The notes: generated from the sequence alone by a model not told the origin. 64,000 bases of DNA from Escherichia marmotae (GCF_002900365.1 NZ_CP025979.1:992001-1056000), one strand, 5' to 3'; positions 1 through 9,819 are shown, numbered from the stretch's first letter. A program made the numbers and translations.

Positions 1-3000
1 ACACGCCCTTTCAGACGTTTGTTGATGTTGAACACTGCCGTGAGGATTTGCTCGACCTGCTTCGCAATATCCACCACGGTATCGTTCAGTTCGGCACGCA
101 CTTTTTCATGTAGCGCAGCAAAACCCTCTTCCGTCCAGACCGGGCCACCGTTGGCGTCGATTAATTTATCCACACCGCAGGAGATACAGTCATCGATCAG
201 CTCCAGCACTTTGCCATACGGGTTAAAGTACAGCCCCAGCTTGGCTTTATTCGGCAACTTCTCATGCAGATATTTGATCGGTGAAGGAATATTCAGCAAC
301 AGTAGACGGCGCAGACCGTTCCACATTGCTTGCTTCTGCTCCAGTGGATTATCAAACAATTTGATCGCCACGCTGTCACGTTCATCCACCAGCGCAGGCC
401 ACGCTTTCACTTTGTAATTGCCGCGCTTCTGCTCGTAGCTTTCCGGCAATTGACCAAAGCTCCAGATATGCAGGCCGCTCTGCTCGATACCGTCATCAGC
501 GACCGCAGACAGTGTTTCCTGCACTTTGCCTTTCAGCGCCTCTTTCAGTTCCTGTAATGAGCGCCCTTCTTTCAACTTCTTGTTTTTGTCGTCCACCACG
601 CGGAAAGTAATTTTCAGGTGATCGGGCACCTGATCCCAGTGCCAGTCTTCGCGGTCAACGGTAACGCCGGTCATGCGGCGCAATTCACGTTCAAGACTGT
701 CGAGCAACGGTAGTTCCAGTGGCGTCACGCGGCCTAAAAACGCTTCGGCGTAGTTTGGTGCAGGCACAAAATTACGACGTACCGGTTTTGGCAGCGATTT
801 AATCAGCGCAATCACCAGTTCACGACGTAATCCAGGAATTTGCCATTCAAAGCCGCGCTCTTCCACCTGGTTGAGCAACGGCAGCGGAATATGCACGGTC
901 ACGCCATCAGCGTCCGCACCTGGCTCAAACTGATAACTTAAACGCAGCTTGAGATTGCCCTGATGCCAGAAGTTCGGGTAATCCAGCTTGCTGATTTTTT
1001 CCGCACCTTCTTTGATCAACATGCTCTTTTCAAAGTTGAGCAAATCAGGCGTTTCGCGGCTAACCTTTTTCCACCAGTTGTCGAAGTGGCGCGAAGAGAT
1101 CACATCATGGCTAATGCGCTGGTCGTAAAATTCAAACAGCGTCTCGTCATCTACCAGAATATCGCGACGACGTGATTTGTGTTCCAGCTCTTCCACTTCT
1201 GCCCGCAGTTTCAGGTTTTCACGGAAGAAAGCGTGACGTGTCTGCCAGTCACCTTCTACAAGTGCATGGCGGATAAAGAGTTCACGGCACAACGCAGGAT
1301 CAATCTGGCTGTAGTTAACCTTACGCGCGGCGACAATCGGCAACCCATAAACGGTGACTTTTTCCGTCGCCATCACTGCGCCCTGCGCCCGTTCCCAGTG
1401 CGGTTCACTGTAGGTGCGTTTGATCAAATGTTGGGCAACCGGCTCTACCCATTCCGGATCGATGCGTGCCGCAATGCGCCCCCACAGGCGGCTGGTTTCT
1501 ACCAGTTCCGCCACCATCACCCACTTTGGCGGCTTTTTGAATAAACCAGAACCAGGGAAGATAGAGAAACGCGCGTTACGTGCGCCGGTATATTCCTGTT
1601 TATCCGCATCTTTCATGCCGATATGTGAAAGCAAACCGGTCAGTAATGCGATATGAATTTCGCGATACTCCGCCGGTTCACTGTTTACCGGAATGCCGAG
1701 TTCTTTCACCACCTGGCGCAACTGAGTGTAGATGTCCTGCCATTCGCGCACGCGCAGATAGTTGAGATATTCAGTGCGGCACAAGCGACGGAAGGCGTTT
1801 GAAGAGAGCGCCTTTTGCTGTTCACCGAGATAATTCCACAAATTCACAAACGCCAGGAAGTCGGACTCTTTATCGTGGAAACGACGATGTTTTTCATCCG
1901 ATGCCTGTTGTTTGTCCATCGGGCGTTCACGAGGGTCCTGAATGGAGAGCGCGGAAGTGATAATCATCGCTTCCCTTACACAGCCATGTTTCTGCGCTTC
2001 CAGCACCATGCGTGCCAGACGCGGGTCAACCGGTAACTGTGATAACTGACGACCAAGTGGTGTCAGTTTATATGCGGTTTGCTGTTCGTCGGTGGTGATT
2101 GCACCTAACTCCTCCAGCAGGCGCACACCATCCTGAATATTGCGTTTATCCGGCGCTTCAACAAACGGAAACGCAGCGATATCGCCCAGCCCCAGTGCGG
2201 TCATCTGTAAGATAACCGACGCCAGGTTGGTACGCAGAATTTCCGGATCGGTAAACTCCGGACGAGAAAGGAAATCATCTTCCGAATAAAGACGAATACA
2301 GATCCCTTCTGATACGCGTCCGCAACGGCCTTTACGCTGATTGGCTGAAGCCTGCGAAATTGGCTCAATCGGTAGACGCTGCACTTTGGTGCGATAGCTG
2401 TAGCGGCTGATGCGCGCCGTACCTGGGTCGATCACGTATTTAATACCCGGCACAGTCAGCGAGGTTTCCGCGACGTTAGTCGCCAGCACAATGCGCCGCC
2501 CGCTGTGTGACTGGAAGACGCGATTTTGTTCGCTGTTTGAAAGCCGCGCATAAAGCGGCAATATTTCCGTATGGCGTAAGTTCAGCTTGTTCAGCGCATC
2601 GGCGGTATCGCGAATTTCCCGCTCGCCGCTCATAAAGATCAAAATGTCGCCGGGGCTTTCCTGGCTCAATTCGTCTACGGCATCGAAAATCGCCTGTAAC
2701 TGGTCGCGCTCGGTATCATCCGCTTCTTCAACTATTGGTCGATAACGCACTTCTACCGGATAAGTTCGACCCGAGACTTCGATAATCGGCGCATTGTTAA
2801 AGTGGCGAGAGAAGCGTTCCGGATCGATGGTCGCGGAAGTGATGATGACTTTCAGATCCGGGCGACGTGGCAACAGCTCTTTCAAATAACCGAGCAGGAA
2901 ATCAATGTTCAGGCTGCGTTCGTGCGCTTCGTCAATGATGATGGTGTCGTACTGCATCAGCAGGCGATCCTGCTGGATTTCCGCCAGCAGAATACCGTCG

Positions 3001-3521
3001 GTCATCAGCTTGACCATCGTGTTATCACTGACGTGATCGCTGAAACGGACTTTATAACCGATGCAGCCACCCGGTTCGGTCTGCAACTCTTCCGCAATAC
3101 GGTTCGCCACGGTACGGGCTGCCAGTCGACGAGGCTGGGTATGGCCAATCAGCCCTTTAATCCCGCGCCCCAGTTCCATACAGATTTTCGGCAACTGCGT
3201 CGTTTTACCGGAACCTGTTTCTCCGGCGACAATCACCACCTGGTGGTCACGGCTCGCTTCGAGAATGTCCTGTTTTTTCTGGCTAACCGGCAAATTGTCC
3301 GGATAAGTAATCTCCGGACGCGCCGCTTCACGTAGCAGGACTTTCCCTGCCGCCTGGTCAATTTCTTTTGCCATCTCCTGGAAAATGGCCTGTTGTGCAT
3401 CAGGATTTTTAACCTTCTTCACCCCATGCAGACGGCGGGAAAAACGCAGTCTGTCACGCAGCATTAACGAATCCAACCGCTGCTGTAAGGCGTTAAAGGT
3501 CAATTTTTGTTGTTCTGTCAT
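1..3521 (-). CDS. hrpA: ATP-dependent RNA helicase HrpA (partial, C-terminus outside window)
   Basis: DEAH-box RNA helicase of the HrpA family, which in E. coli acts on mRNA and helps rescue stalled or collided ribosomes. The minus-strand frame is open from an ATG at 3521 to the window edge, about 1173 codons of a family length near 1300. Visible motifs are Walker A GETGSGKT at about residues 100-107, the DEAH box near residue 195, an SAT motif shortly after, and the QRxGRxGR-type helicase motif (QRKGRCGR). The long C-terminal part without helicase motifs is typical of HrpA. It is divergent from azoR, with about 200 bp between them. No frameshift was noticed in the parts I translated. Confidence 0.95.
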   Translation of the reverse strand, partial: MTEQQKLTFNALQQRLDSLMLRDRLRFSRRLHGVKKVKNPDAQQAIFQEMAKEIDQAAGKVLLREAARPEITYPDNLPVSQKKQDILEASRDHQVVIVAGETGSGKTTQLPKICMELGRGIKGLIGHTQPRRLAARTVANRIAEELQTEPGGCIGYKVRFSDHVSDNTMVKLMTDGILLAEIQQDRLLMQYDTIIIDEAHERSLNIDFLLGYLKELLPRRPDLKVIITSATIDPERFSRHFNNAPIIEVSGRTYPVEVRYRPIVEEADDTERDQLQAIFDAVDELSQESPGDILIFMSGEREIRDTADALNKLNLRHTEILPLYARLSNSEQNRVFQSHSGRRIVLATNVAETSLTVPGIKYVIDPGTARISRYSYRTKVQRLPIEPISQASANQRKGRCGRVSEGICIRLYSEDDFLSRPEFTDPEILRTNLASVILQMTALGLGDIAAFPFVEAPDKRNIQDGVRLLEELGAITTDEQQTAYKLTPLGRQLSQLPVDPRLARMVLEAQKHGCVREAMIITSALSIQDPRERPMDKQQASDEKHRRFHDKESDFLAFVNLWNYLGEQQKALSSNAFRRLCRTEYLNYLRVREWQDIYTQLRQVVKELGIPVNSEPAEYREIHIALLTGLLSHIGMKDADKQEYTGARNARFSIFPGSGLFKKPPKWVMVAELVETSRLWGRIAARIDPEWVEPVAQHLIKRTYSEPHWERAQGAVMATEKVTVYGLPIVAARKVNYSQIDPALCRELFIRHALVEGDWQTRHAFFRENLKLRAEVEELEHKSRRRDILVDDETLFEFYDQRISHDVISSRHFDNWWKKVSRETPDLLNFEKSMLIKEGAEKISKLDYPNFWHQGNLKLRLSYQFEPGADADGVTVHIPLPLLNQVEERGFEWQIPGLRRELVIALIKSLPKPVRRNFVPAPNYAEAFLGRVTPLELPLLDSLERELRRMTGVTVDREDWHWDQVPDHLKITFRVVDDKNKKLKEGRSLQELKEALKGKVQETLSAVADDGIEQSGLHIWSFGQLPESYEQKRGNYKVKAWPALVDERDSVAIKLFDNPLEQKQAMWNGLRRLLLLNIPSPIKYLHEKLPNKAKLGLYFNPYGKVLELIDDCISCGVDKLIDANGGPVWTEEGFAALHEKVRAELNDTVVDIAKQVEQILTAVFNINKRLKGR

Positions 3522-3721
3522 AACGTTAAAGGGCAGCGTTGTGCCTGATTAATTTTCTTTTAAATGATAGATATAGAGTACCACATCGCGGCTTTTTATG
3601 TGTTGTTCAATAAATTCGAACATAGACTTCGATATATTGCGCTATCTCTGTGGCAGGATTGTGAATAAAGTGTCAACAAGCAACAGGGCATCGCCCATTC
3701 AAACATCTATAAGGAAACACC

Positions 3722-4336
3722 ATGAGCAAGGTATTAGTTCTTAAATCCAGCATCCTGGCAGGGTACTCTCAGTCTGGTCAGTTGTCTGATTATTTTGTTG
3801 AACAGTGGCGTGAAAAGCACACTGCTGATGAAATCACCGTCCGCGACCTGGCTGCAAATCCGGTTCCGGTGCTGGATGGCGAACTGGTTGGCGCTCTGCG
3901 TCCGAGTGACGCGCCGCTGACTCCGCGCCAGCAGGAAGCCCTGGCACTGTCTGATGAACTGATTGCCGAGTTGAAAGCGCATGACGTTATCGTGATTGCA
4001 GCACCGATGTACAACTTCAACATCTCTACTCAGTTGAAAAACTATTTTGACCTGGTTGCGCGTGCAGGCGTTACTTTCCGCTACACCGAGAACGGTCCTG
4101 AAGGTCTGGTAACCGGTAAAAAAGCCATTGTTATTACCAGCCGTGGCGGTATCCATAAGGATGGGCCTACAGACCTGGTGACCCCGTATCTTTCTACGTT
4201 CCTTGGCTTTATCGGCATTACTGACGTGAACTTTGTCTTTGCTGAAGGTATCGCTTACGGGCCGGAAATGGCAGCAAAAGCGCAGACAGACGCTAAAGCG
4301 GCAATTGAAGCAATTGAAGCAATTGTTGCAGCATAA
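3722..4336 (+). CDS. azoR: FMN-dependent NADH:azo/quinone oxidoreductase AzoR
   Basis: Flavodoxin-fold cytoplasmic enzyme that reduces azo dyes and quinones with NADH and protects against thiol and quinone stress. The ATG at 3722 follows AAGGAAACACC, a good ribosome binding site. The 204-residue product carries the FMN-binding PMYNFN segment and the SRGG loop of the family. K-12 AzoR is 201 residues; the extra residues lie at the C-terminus, where a 9-bp unit is tandemly repeated and encodes AIEAIEAI. It is followed at once by a strong terminator shared with the convergent pdxI remnant. Confidence 0.95.
   Translation: MSKVLVLKSSILAGYSQSGQLSDYFVEQWREKHTADEITVRDLAANPVPVLDGELVGALRPSDAPLTPRQQEALALSDELIAELKAHDVIVIAAPMYNFNISTQLKNYFDLVARAGVTFRYTENGPEGLVTGKKAIVITSRGGIHKDGPTDLVTPYLSTFLGFIGITDVNFVFAEGIAYGPEMAAKAQTDAKAAIEAIEAIVAA
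4301..4327 (+). repeat. 9-bp tandem repeat at the azoR 3' end
   Basis: Three consecutive units: GCAATTGAA, GCAATTGAA and a variant GCAATTGTT. They encode Ala-Ile-Glu, Ala-Ile-Glu, Ala-Ile-Val and account for the longer C-terminus compared with K-12 AzoR. Replication slippage is the likely origin (inference). Confidence 0.8.
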
Positions 4337-4344
4337 GTTTTAAG

Positions 4345-4374
4345 AAGCCTACCGCGAGTGCGGGAGGCTTTTTT
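4345..4374 (+). terminator. Rho-independent terminator after azoR
   Basis: The arms AAGCCTaCCGC and GCGGgAGGCTT flank a GAGT loop and are followed by TTTT. The reverse complement also serves the convergent pdxI remnant, whose stop lies 3 bp away. Confidence 0.85.
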
Positions 4375-4376
4375 AC

Positions 4377-5242
4377 TTAACTCGCCTTTTTCGCAATACT
4401 GTCCAGCGTTGCCAACACATCATCAGGTAGCGCTAATTCCCCTACTGCCATATTCTCCCGTAAATGCGCAACGGAAGACGTTCCCGGGATCAGCAAAATA
4501 TTCGGTGAACGTTGCAACAGCCACGCCAGCGCCACCTGCATCGGTGTCGCATTAAGACTTGCTGCGACATCAGAGAGCGTGGAGGATTGCAGTGGCGTAA
4601 AGCCCCCGAGCGGGAAGAACGGCACATATGCAATGCCATCGCGGGCCAAAGAATCAATTAATTCGTCATCCGCACGATGGGCAATGTTGTATTCGTTTTG
4701 CACGCAAACAATTTCTGTAATCTTGCGCGCCTCTGCAACCTGCGTTGGTGTTACGTTGCTCAGGCCAATATGTTTTACCAGCCCTTGTTGTTGCATCTCA
4801 GCCAGCACGATCAGGCTGGCTTCAATCGACCCTTCCGCCGGGCCATGTCCATCGTCAGGCATCACCCGCAGGTTCACCACATCCAGCACGTCCACCCCCA
4901 GATTTCGCAGGTTATCGTGCACCGCTTTTTTCAGTTCTGCTGGAGAGAATGCCGGCAACCAGGAGGCGTCCTCACCGCGGCGAGCGCCAATTTTGGTGAC
5001 GATAGTCAGGTCATCGGAATAAGGATGTAACGCTTCGCGGATAATCTGATTGGTAACGTGTGGACCATAAAAGTCGCTGGTATCAATGTGATTGACGCCC
5101 AATGCCAGTGCCTCACGCAGCACGGTAATCGCGACATGGCGATCTTTCGGTGGGCCGAATACACCAGGTCCTGCCAGTTGCATCGCGCCGTAACCAGACG
5201 GTTAACGGATTTTGTACCGAGAGTAAATGTGTTGCTGCTCAT
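4377..5242 (-). pseudogene. pdxI: Frameshifted pyridoxal reductase / aldo-keto reductase PdxI (YdbC)
   Basis: Aldo/keto reductase of the PdxI family (NADPH-dependent pyridoxal reduction in the vitamin B6 pool). The true N-terminus MSSNTFTLGTKSVNRL starts at 5242; the rest of the protein continues in another frame from about 5193 to the stop at 4377. At 5191-5197 the plus strand reads TAACCAG where an intact gene needs one more C (Leu-Gly-Tyr-Gly-Ala). Adding one base restores a protein of about 288 residues with the family Asp-x-x-x-Tyr pair in DTSDFYGPH. The internal ATG at 5183 lacks the first strand and glycine turn of the barrel, so the shorter frame is unlikely to be functional. A sequencing error cannot be excluded. 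Confidence 0.88.
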
Positions 5243-5390
5243 AACACCCTGCCCTGTAATAAAGCGGATTAAGAAAAATCAGTATAGAAATGAACGGAAA
5301 GTGAATAAATGACTATTGAATGCGGATGCGTAAAAACGAGCGCCAACAAGCAAAAACAGCGCCGCAATCAATCTGGCGGAGGTCTGTAGG

Positions 5391-5416
5391 TATAATTTGT
5401 ACCGTTTTGAACGGTA
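5391..5416. promoter_or_regulatory. Inverted repeat with -10-like hexamer (possible orphan operator)
   Basis: TATAAT at 5391-5396 is followed by the perfect inverted repeat TACCGTT-TTG-AACGGTA at 5400-5416. On the minus strand TTACCG and TATACC are spaced 17 bp apart and could act as -35 and -10. No intact gene starts next to it on either side: ydbL and pdxI both end or begin elsewhere. It resembles a TetR-type operator left after deletion of the genes that occupy this junction in K-12. The rest of 5243-5462 shows no recognisable gene. Confidence 0.45.
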
Positions 5417-5462
5417 ACTGATCTTTCTGAATACGAAATTAATTACCGCTGCTTTACGTTTT

Positions 5463-5786
5463 TTATTTTTGCAGCCATTTCCCATTAATCCCCTGCACAT
5501 ATTCTCCCGGTTTAGCGCGAGCGACCAGTTTCTGCCCTGCCAGTTTTGCAATCTCCTCAGTTGAGACATTATTTTGTCTGGCCAGTTGCTGATAACTCAG
5601 CGCACGAGCTTTATTAATATCGTTTACCAATGCCTGCGTTTCGTCATCCGTTTTCAGTGCCATCAGATAACCATTAAATGTTTCGCCTACCCGCCCCTGA
5701 CTTCTGGCTTCATTCAGGGTTAACGCCATCGCACTGCTGCTCATCAGGCAAACAGTCCACACCATTATCAGTAATGTTCTTTTCAT
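5463..5786 (-). CDS. ydbL: Periplasmic YdbL (DUF1318), modulator of the YdbH-YnbE bridge
   Basis: Small exported protein of 107 residues with a signal peptide (MKRTLLIMVWTVCLMSSSAMA, cleavage after AMA) and a DUF1318 body. In E. coli it modulates the YdbH-YnbE intermembrane bridge that moves phospholipid towards the outer membrane. I chose the ATG at 5786 because GAGG lies 5 nt ahead of it; an ATG one codon upstream is too close to that site. Last gene of ydbH-ynbE-ydbL, with 7 nt separating it from ynbE. Confidence 0.92.
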   Translation of the reverse strand: MKRTLLIMVWTVCLMSSSAMALTLNEARSQGRVGETFNGYLMALKTDDETQALVNDINKARALSYQQLARQNNVSTEEIAKLAGQKLVARAKPGEYVQGINGKWLQK

Positions 5787-5793
5787 CATTACC

Positions 5794-5979
5794 TCAAAAA
5801 AGATCGCTACGGGTTTTGAGCAAGTCTTCAACGTCCTTATCTGCTTTGATGATGATCTCATGCTCAATTTTAACGTTCATATTAATGGTGATTGGCTCTT
5901 TCGGCGCAGCCACTTCAATGCGCGGCGTGCAACCAAGCAACATAAAAGAGGACGCGAACGCGGTTATCATTATTTTCAT
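5794..5979 (-). CDS. ynbE: Outer-membrane lipoprotein YnbE
   Basis: A 61-residue lipoprotein. The signal ends in the lipobox LLGC (Cys17), followed by a short mature part rich in beta-branched residues. In the YdbH family of AsmA-like transporters YnbE oligomers continue the YdbH beta-groove up to the outer membrane. Its ATG overlaps the ydbH stop codon as TAATG, indicating translational coupling. Confidence 0.93.
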   Translation of the reverse strand: MKIMITAFASSFMLLGCTPRIEVAAPKEPITINMNVKIEHEIIIKADKDVEDLLKTRSDLF

Positions 5980-8615
5980 TATTTTTCCTCACACTCATTT
6001 CCTGATGGGCAACCCGTTTTCGGGAGTCGGGCATTCTGTTCCAGCCACGCCTGGAGATTATCGCCAAAGCGTAAGCTGCGCCATAACGTAAAAATATTCT
6101 CTTCGTGGCTGTAATTAAGATTCACCGTGCCCGTTTTACCATCAACCCGGCTATTACCGCTGATCGTTGCCTGCATGGTTAACACACCGAGATTATCCAG
6201 ATTAATTTTTGTCGATGAACGGCTAATTTCCATATAGCGCAACCAGTTGATTGCAGTCCCTGCGGTCATATTGTCTTTTGCTACTGCATCCGCCGTGTCT
6301 TTATCCAGGCGCAAGGTCATGGGGCCTGCGTTTGCCAGCCAGCCATCTTTCACAATCCATTTTTCATTATTAAGCCATAGCGGCAATGCCCCACTGAATG
6401 CCCCTGACATAGCGAATTGCTTTGGATTGATGGCGCTAACCAGTTCACTGGAAGAGAGATTATTCAGCCGTAACAGCGCCGGATCGTGCTGCGGCATACG
6501 TAATTGTTTCATCAGCACGTTACCACCTAAAACATCAACACTCACATCCGTCAGTAGCAAGGGTTCGTCTTCGGTCCACGGATAACGCCCCTGAAGATCG
6601 GCAGTAATATTTTTTGCCGTCACCAGGTTAACCACTTCAGCAATACGTAATGACACAGGTCGCCGCGTTCCCAGGTGCCACGCACCGTCGGCAAAACGGA
6701 ACGGTAGTACAAAGTCGACACCGTTGACCTGGTTATCTGGCATCCACGCGCTGCCACCTTTCAACACGCCATGCCCCCCTGCACGGAAGCCCTGCTCAGG
6801 CGCGGCAGAAAACGCCACCTGGGCATACAGTTCACCATCGCGTAGATTCATCTTCCAGTCTGGCGGGATCAGCGGCTGGAATACGGTCAGCGATTGTTTA
6901 GGCCACCAGGCATTGCCGCGCAGGCGAATACCGCCCCAGCGGCCATTCACCCGTACCGGGCCAATCTCACCAGCATGTAAATCCCCTTTGAAGAGGAAAT
7001 ACGTCGGATCGCGTCCATCGACACTAAATTTTAAGGTTGATGGCGGTAACACACTACCGCCTGTGAAAAGCGTTTGTCCTGCATCCAGCGAAAGCGCACC
7101 ACTAAAAGACGGATTCTGGGCGTCACGCACCCAGATAACGGGTTTATCAAGAATTAAGCGCGGCGTTTCTACTGTCATCGTGCCATATTGCAACTGATCG
7201 AACCCGGTCGAGAGGTCGGTAAGCGTAATCGTGCTGTTATGCCACTCACCTTTTCCTGCGACATCCCAGGTGGCATTCATCGGGGTAAAACTGCCTTTGC
7301 CCCAGTAACGCCACTGCCAACGCCCTGCATCCGGGAGAAAATCATTCGCCTGACCATCCATATGTAGCACAAAGTCGCCCAGTTCATTTTCATGGGCCTG
7401 CAAAATGGCCTGCAAGCGACCGTCAACACCACGTTGAGTGACTTTTACCCCCGCTAAAGGCCAGCGAATTTCATCGATGTCCAGTGAATCGATGATTCTT
7501 CCCTTTGAACGTAATAACGCGCCTGGTTCAAAGGCCAGCGTTGGGTCAGTCAGACTTCCGCTTAGCTGTGCCGGTAAGCGGGCATACAGAATGAGATCAG
7601 CCTGTTTTGCTTCACCGGTCAGTTGCAGTGGCATCTGACTGTTATCCATGCTCAATTTTCCTGGGCCAAAATTAAGCACCGCATTGCCTTTCCCTGCTTG
7701 CCCCTGAGTCAGCACACTCAGGCGTCCACTGACCAACGCGTTCTCAAGCCCGGCCTGCCAGTTCTCGACTTTAACACCCAATCGCCCACTCAGGGGAAAA
7801 CCTTCATACGGCCAGCTCCAGCGACCATCGCTGACCGTCAATTGCTGACGGGTAATTTGCCACGGCAAATCGAGCAATGAATCGCCGTTATCCCGTGTCA
7901 TCACAAGCAATTGCCCGCTATTTTCCTGCCACTCCAGTTCAGCATCCACCAGTGACGGTTCCTGTGGCAAGTTCAAGGTCGCGGTAGCATGGCCACTGAC
8001 AGGAAGCCCATCCGGCACCAGCGGCATGGTAAATTCCCCTACCAGTTTTACCGGCGGCTGATTTTCAAACGCGGCGACATCCAGTTCGCTGACTGTAAGT
8101 TGTTGCCCTTTAAGCTGGCCTTGAAATTTAACTTTTTCGCCCTGATAACGCAGTTGCTGGATATCAGAGGTCAACGAGAGAGAGAGTTTTCCCTGCCATT
8201 CCTGCCAGGGCGAAAGGATCAGTTTATCAATATTGATCCAGGTGTTAGGCAGCATGGATTGCCACTGCGCAAGGGTTTTCGGCGCTGCCGGAGAGGGCTC
8301 TTCCTGTGGCAATTTTGCCAGGCAAGCAGAGTCAAGCTCCACTGTGCCAACGTTCAATAACCAGCGGCTGGGGTGTGAAAGGCTGGCATTGGTGATATGC
8401 GCCAACTGGCAATCCGCCACCAGATAACGGAGATCGGGAATAATTAAACCTTTACGCGTGATGCGCGGGCTTTCATCTAATGCAATACGTGTACCGAGCG
8501 GCAGCCAGATACCCGCCAGCGTAGGAACCCACAGCCCGAGCGTCATCAGCAACGTTAACGGCACAAGAATAATCAGTAATAACAGCGCGAGAACGGCTTT
8601 ATATTTACCCAACAT
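5979..8615 (-). CDS. ydbH: AsmA-like intermembrane phospholipid transport protein YdbH
   Basis: An 878-residue AsmA-like protein with one N-terminal membrane anchor (about residues 8-30, KYKAVLALLLLIILVP) and a long periplasmic beta-rich body. It is one of three partly redundant E. coli AsmA-like proteins, with TamB and YhdP, needed for phospholipid delivery to the outer membrane. Length agrees with K-12 (about 879). First gene of the ydbH-ynbE-ydbL operon, divergent from ldhA across about 207 bp that must hold both promoters. Confidence 0.93.
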   Translation of the reverse strand: MLGKYKAVLALLLLIILVPLTLLMTLGLWVPTLAGIWLPLGTRIALDESPRITRKGLIIPDLRYLVADCQLAHITNASLSHPSRWLLNVGTVELDSACLAKLPQEEPSPAAPKTLAQWQSMLPNTWINIDKLILSPWQEWQGKLSLSLTSDIQQLRYQGEKVKFQGQLKGQQLTVSELDVAAFENQPPVKLVGEFTMPLVPDGLPVSGHATATLNLPQEPSLVDAELEWQENSGQLLVMTRDNGDSLLDLPWQITRQQLTVSDGRWSWPYEGFPLSGRLGVKVENWQAGLENALVSGRLSVLTQGQAGKGNAVLNFGPGKLSMDNSQMPLQLTGEAKQADLILYARLPAQLSGSLTDPTLAFEPGALLRSKGRIIDSLDIDEIRWPLAGVKVTQRGVDGRLQAILQAHENELGDFVLHMDGQANDFLPDAGRWQWRYWGKGSFTPMNATWDVAGKGEWHNSTITLTDLSTGFDQLQYGTMTVETPRLILDKPVIWVRDAQNPSFSGALSLDAGQTLFTGGSVLPPSTLKFSVDGRDPTYFLFKGDLHAGEIGPVRVNGRWGGIRLRGNAWWPKQSLTVFQPLIPPDWKMNLRDGELYAQVAFSAAPEQGFRAGGHGVLKGGSAWMPDNQVNGVDFVLPFRFADGAWHLGTRRPVSLRIAEVVNLVTAKNITADLQGRYPWTEDEPLLLTDVSVDVLGGNVLMKQLRMPQHDPALLRLNNLSSSELVSAINPKQFAMSGAFSGALPLWLNNEKWIVKDGWLANAGPMTLRLDKDTADAVAKDNMTAGTAINWLRYMEISRSSTKINLDNLGVLTMQATISGNSRVDGKTGTVNLNYSHEENIFTLWRSLRFGDNLQAWLEQNARLPKTGCPSGNECEEK

Positions 8616-8822
8616 GGGTAGTTAATATCCTGATTTAGCGAAAAATTAAGCATTCAATACCGGTATTGTGGCATGTTTAACCGTTCAGTTGAAGGTTGCG
8701 CCTACACTAAGCATAGTTGTTGATGGATTTTTCAATATCACCACAGCTTTCAATTATATTTGAATTTTTGTAAAATATTTTTAGTAGCTTAAACGTGATT
8801 CAACATCACTGGAGAAAGTCTT

Positions 8823-9812
8823 ATGAAACTCGCCGTATATAGCACAAAACAGTACGACAAGAAGTACCTGCAACAGGTGAACGAGTCCTTTGGCTTTGAG
8901 CTGGAATTTTTTGACTTTCTGCTGACAGAAAAAACCGCCAAAACCGCCAATGGCTGCGAAGCGGTATGTATTTTCGTAAATGATGACGGCAGCCGCCCGG
9001 TGCTGGAAGAACTGAAAAAGCACGGCGTTAAATATATCGCCCTGCGCTGTGCCGGTTTCAACAACGTTGACCTCGACGCGGCAAAAGAGCTGGGGCTGAA
9101 AGTAGTCCGTGTTCCAGCCTACGATCCGGAAGCCGTCGCTGAACACGCTATCGGTATGATGATGACGTTGAACCGCCGTATTCACCGCGCGTATCAGCGT
9201 ACCCGTGACGCCAACTTCTCTCTGGAAGGCCTGACTGGCTTTACCATGTATGGCAAAACGGCAGGTGTTATCGGCACCGGTAAAATCGGCGTAGCGATGC
9301 TGCGTATTCTGAAAGGTTTCGGTATGCGTCTGCTGGCGTTCGATCCATACCCAAGTGCGGCGGCGCTGGAGCTCGGCGTGGAATATGTCGATCTGCCGAC
9401 CCTGTTCTCTGAATCAGACGTTATCTCCCTGCACTGCCCGCTGACGCCGGAGAACTACCACCTGCTGAATGAGGCGGCGTTTGATCAGATGAAAAACGGC
9501 GTAATGATCGTCAACACCAGTCGTGGCGCATTGATTGATTCCCAGGCGGCAATTGAAGCGCTGAAAAACCAGAAAATTGGCTCGCTGGGGATGGACGTGT
9601 ATGAGAACGAACGCGATCTGTTCTTTGAAGATAAATCCAACGATGTGATTCAGGATGACGTGTTCCGTCGTCTGTCTGCCTGCCATAACGTACTGTTTAC
9701 CGGGCACCAGGCTTTCCTGACGGCAGAAGCTCTGACCAGTATTTCCCAGACTACGCTGCAAAACTTGAGCAATCTGGAAAAAGGCGAATCCTGCCCGAAC
9801 GAACTGGTTTAA
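8823..9812 (+). CDS. ldhA: Fermentative D-lactate dehydrogenase LdhA
   Basis: Cytoplasmic NADH-dependent D-lactate dehydrogenase that reduces pyruvate during fermentation. The 329-residue length equals the family norm. The NAD-binding turn GTGKIG lies at about residues 152-157. The catalytic trio of D-2-hydroxyacid dehydrogenases is visible as Arg in NTSRGALID, Glu in DVYENE and His in TGHQAF. The ATG at 8823 follows GGAGAAAGTCTT. It is monocistronic and ends in a GC-rich hairpin. Confidence 0.97.
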   Translation: MKLAVYSTKQYDKKYLQQVNESFGFELEFFDFLLTEKTAKTANGCEAVCIFVNDDGSRPVLEELKKHGVKYIALRCAGFNNVDLDAAKELGLKVVRVPAYDPEAVAEHAIGMMMTLNRRIHRAYQRTRDANFSLEGLTGFTMYGKTAGVIGTGKIGVAMLRILKGFGMRLLAFDPYPSAAALELGVEYVDLPTLFSESDVISLHCPLTPENYHLLNEAAFDQMKNGVMIVNTSRGALIDSQAAIEALKNQKIGSLGMDVYENERDLFFEDKSNDVIQDDVFRRLSACHNVLFTGHQAFLTAEALTSISQTTLQNLSNLEKGESCPNELV

Positions 9813-9819
9813 ACATGCT

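Noticed and set aside
5279..5569. A 96-residue minus-strand ORF overlapping the ydbL 3' end
   Set aside because: It overlaps ydbL out of frame and has no ribosome binding site; only a short hydrophobic stretch is of interest as a possible remnant.
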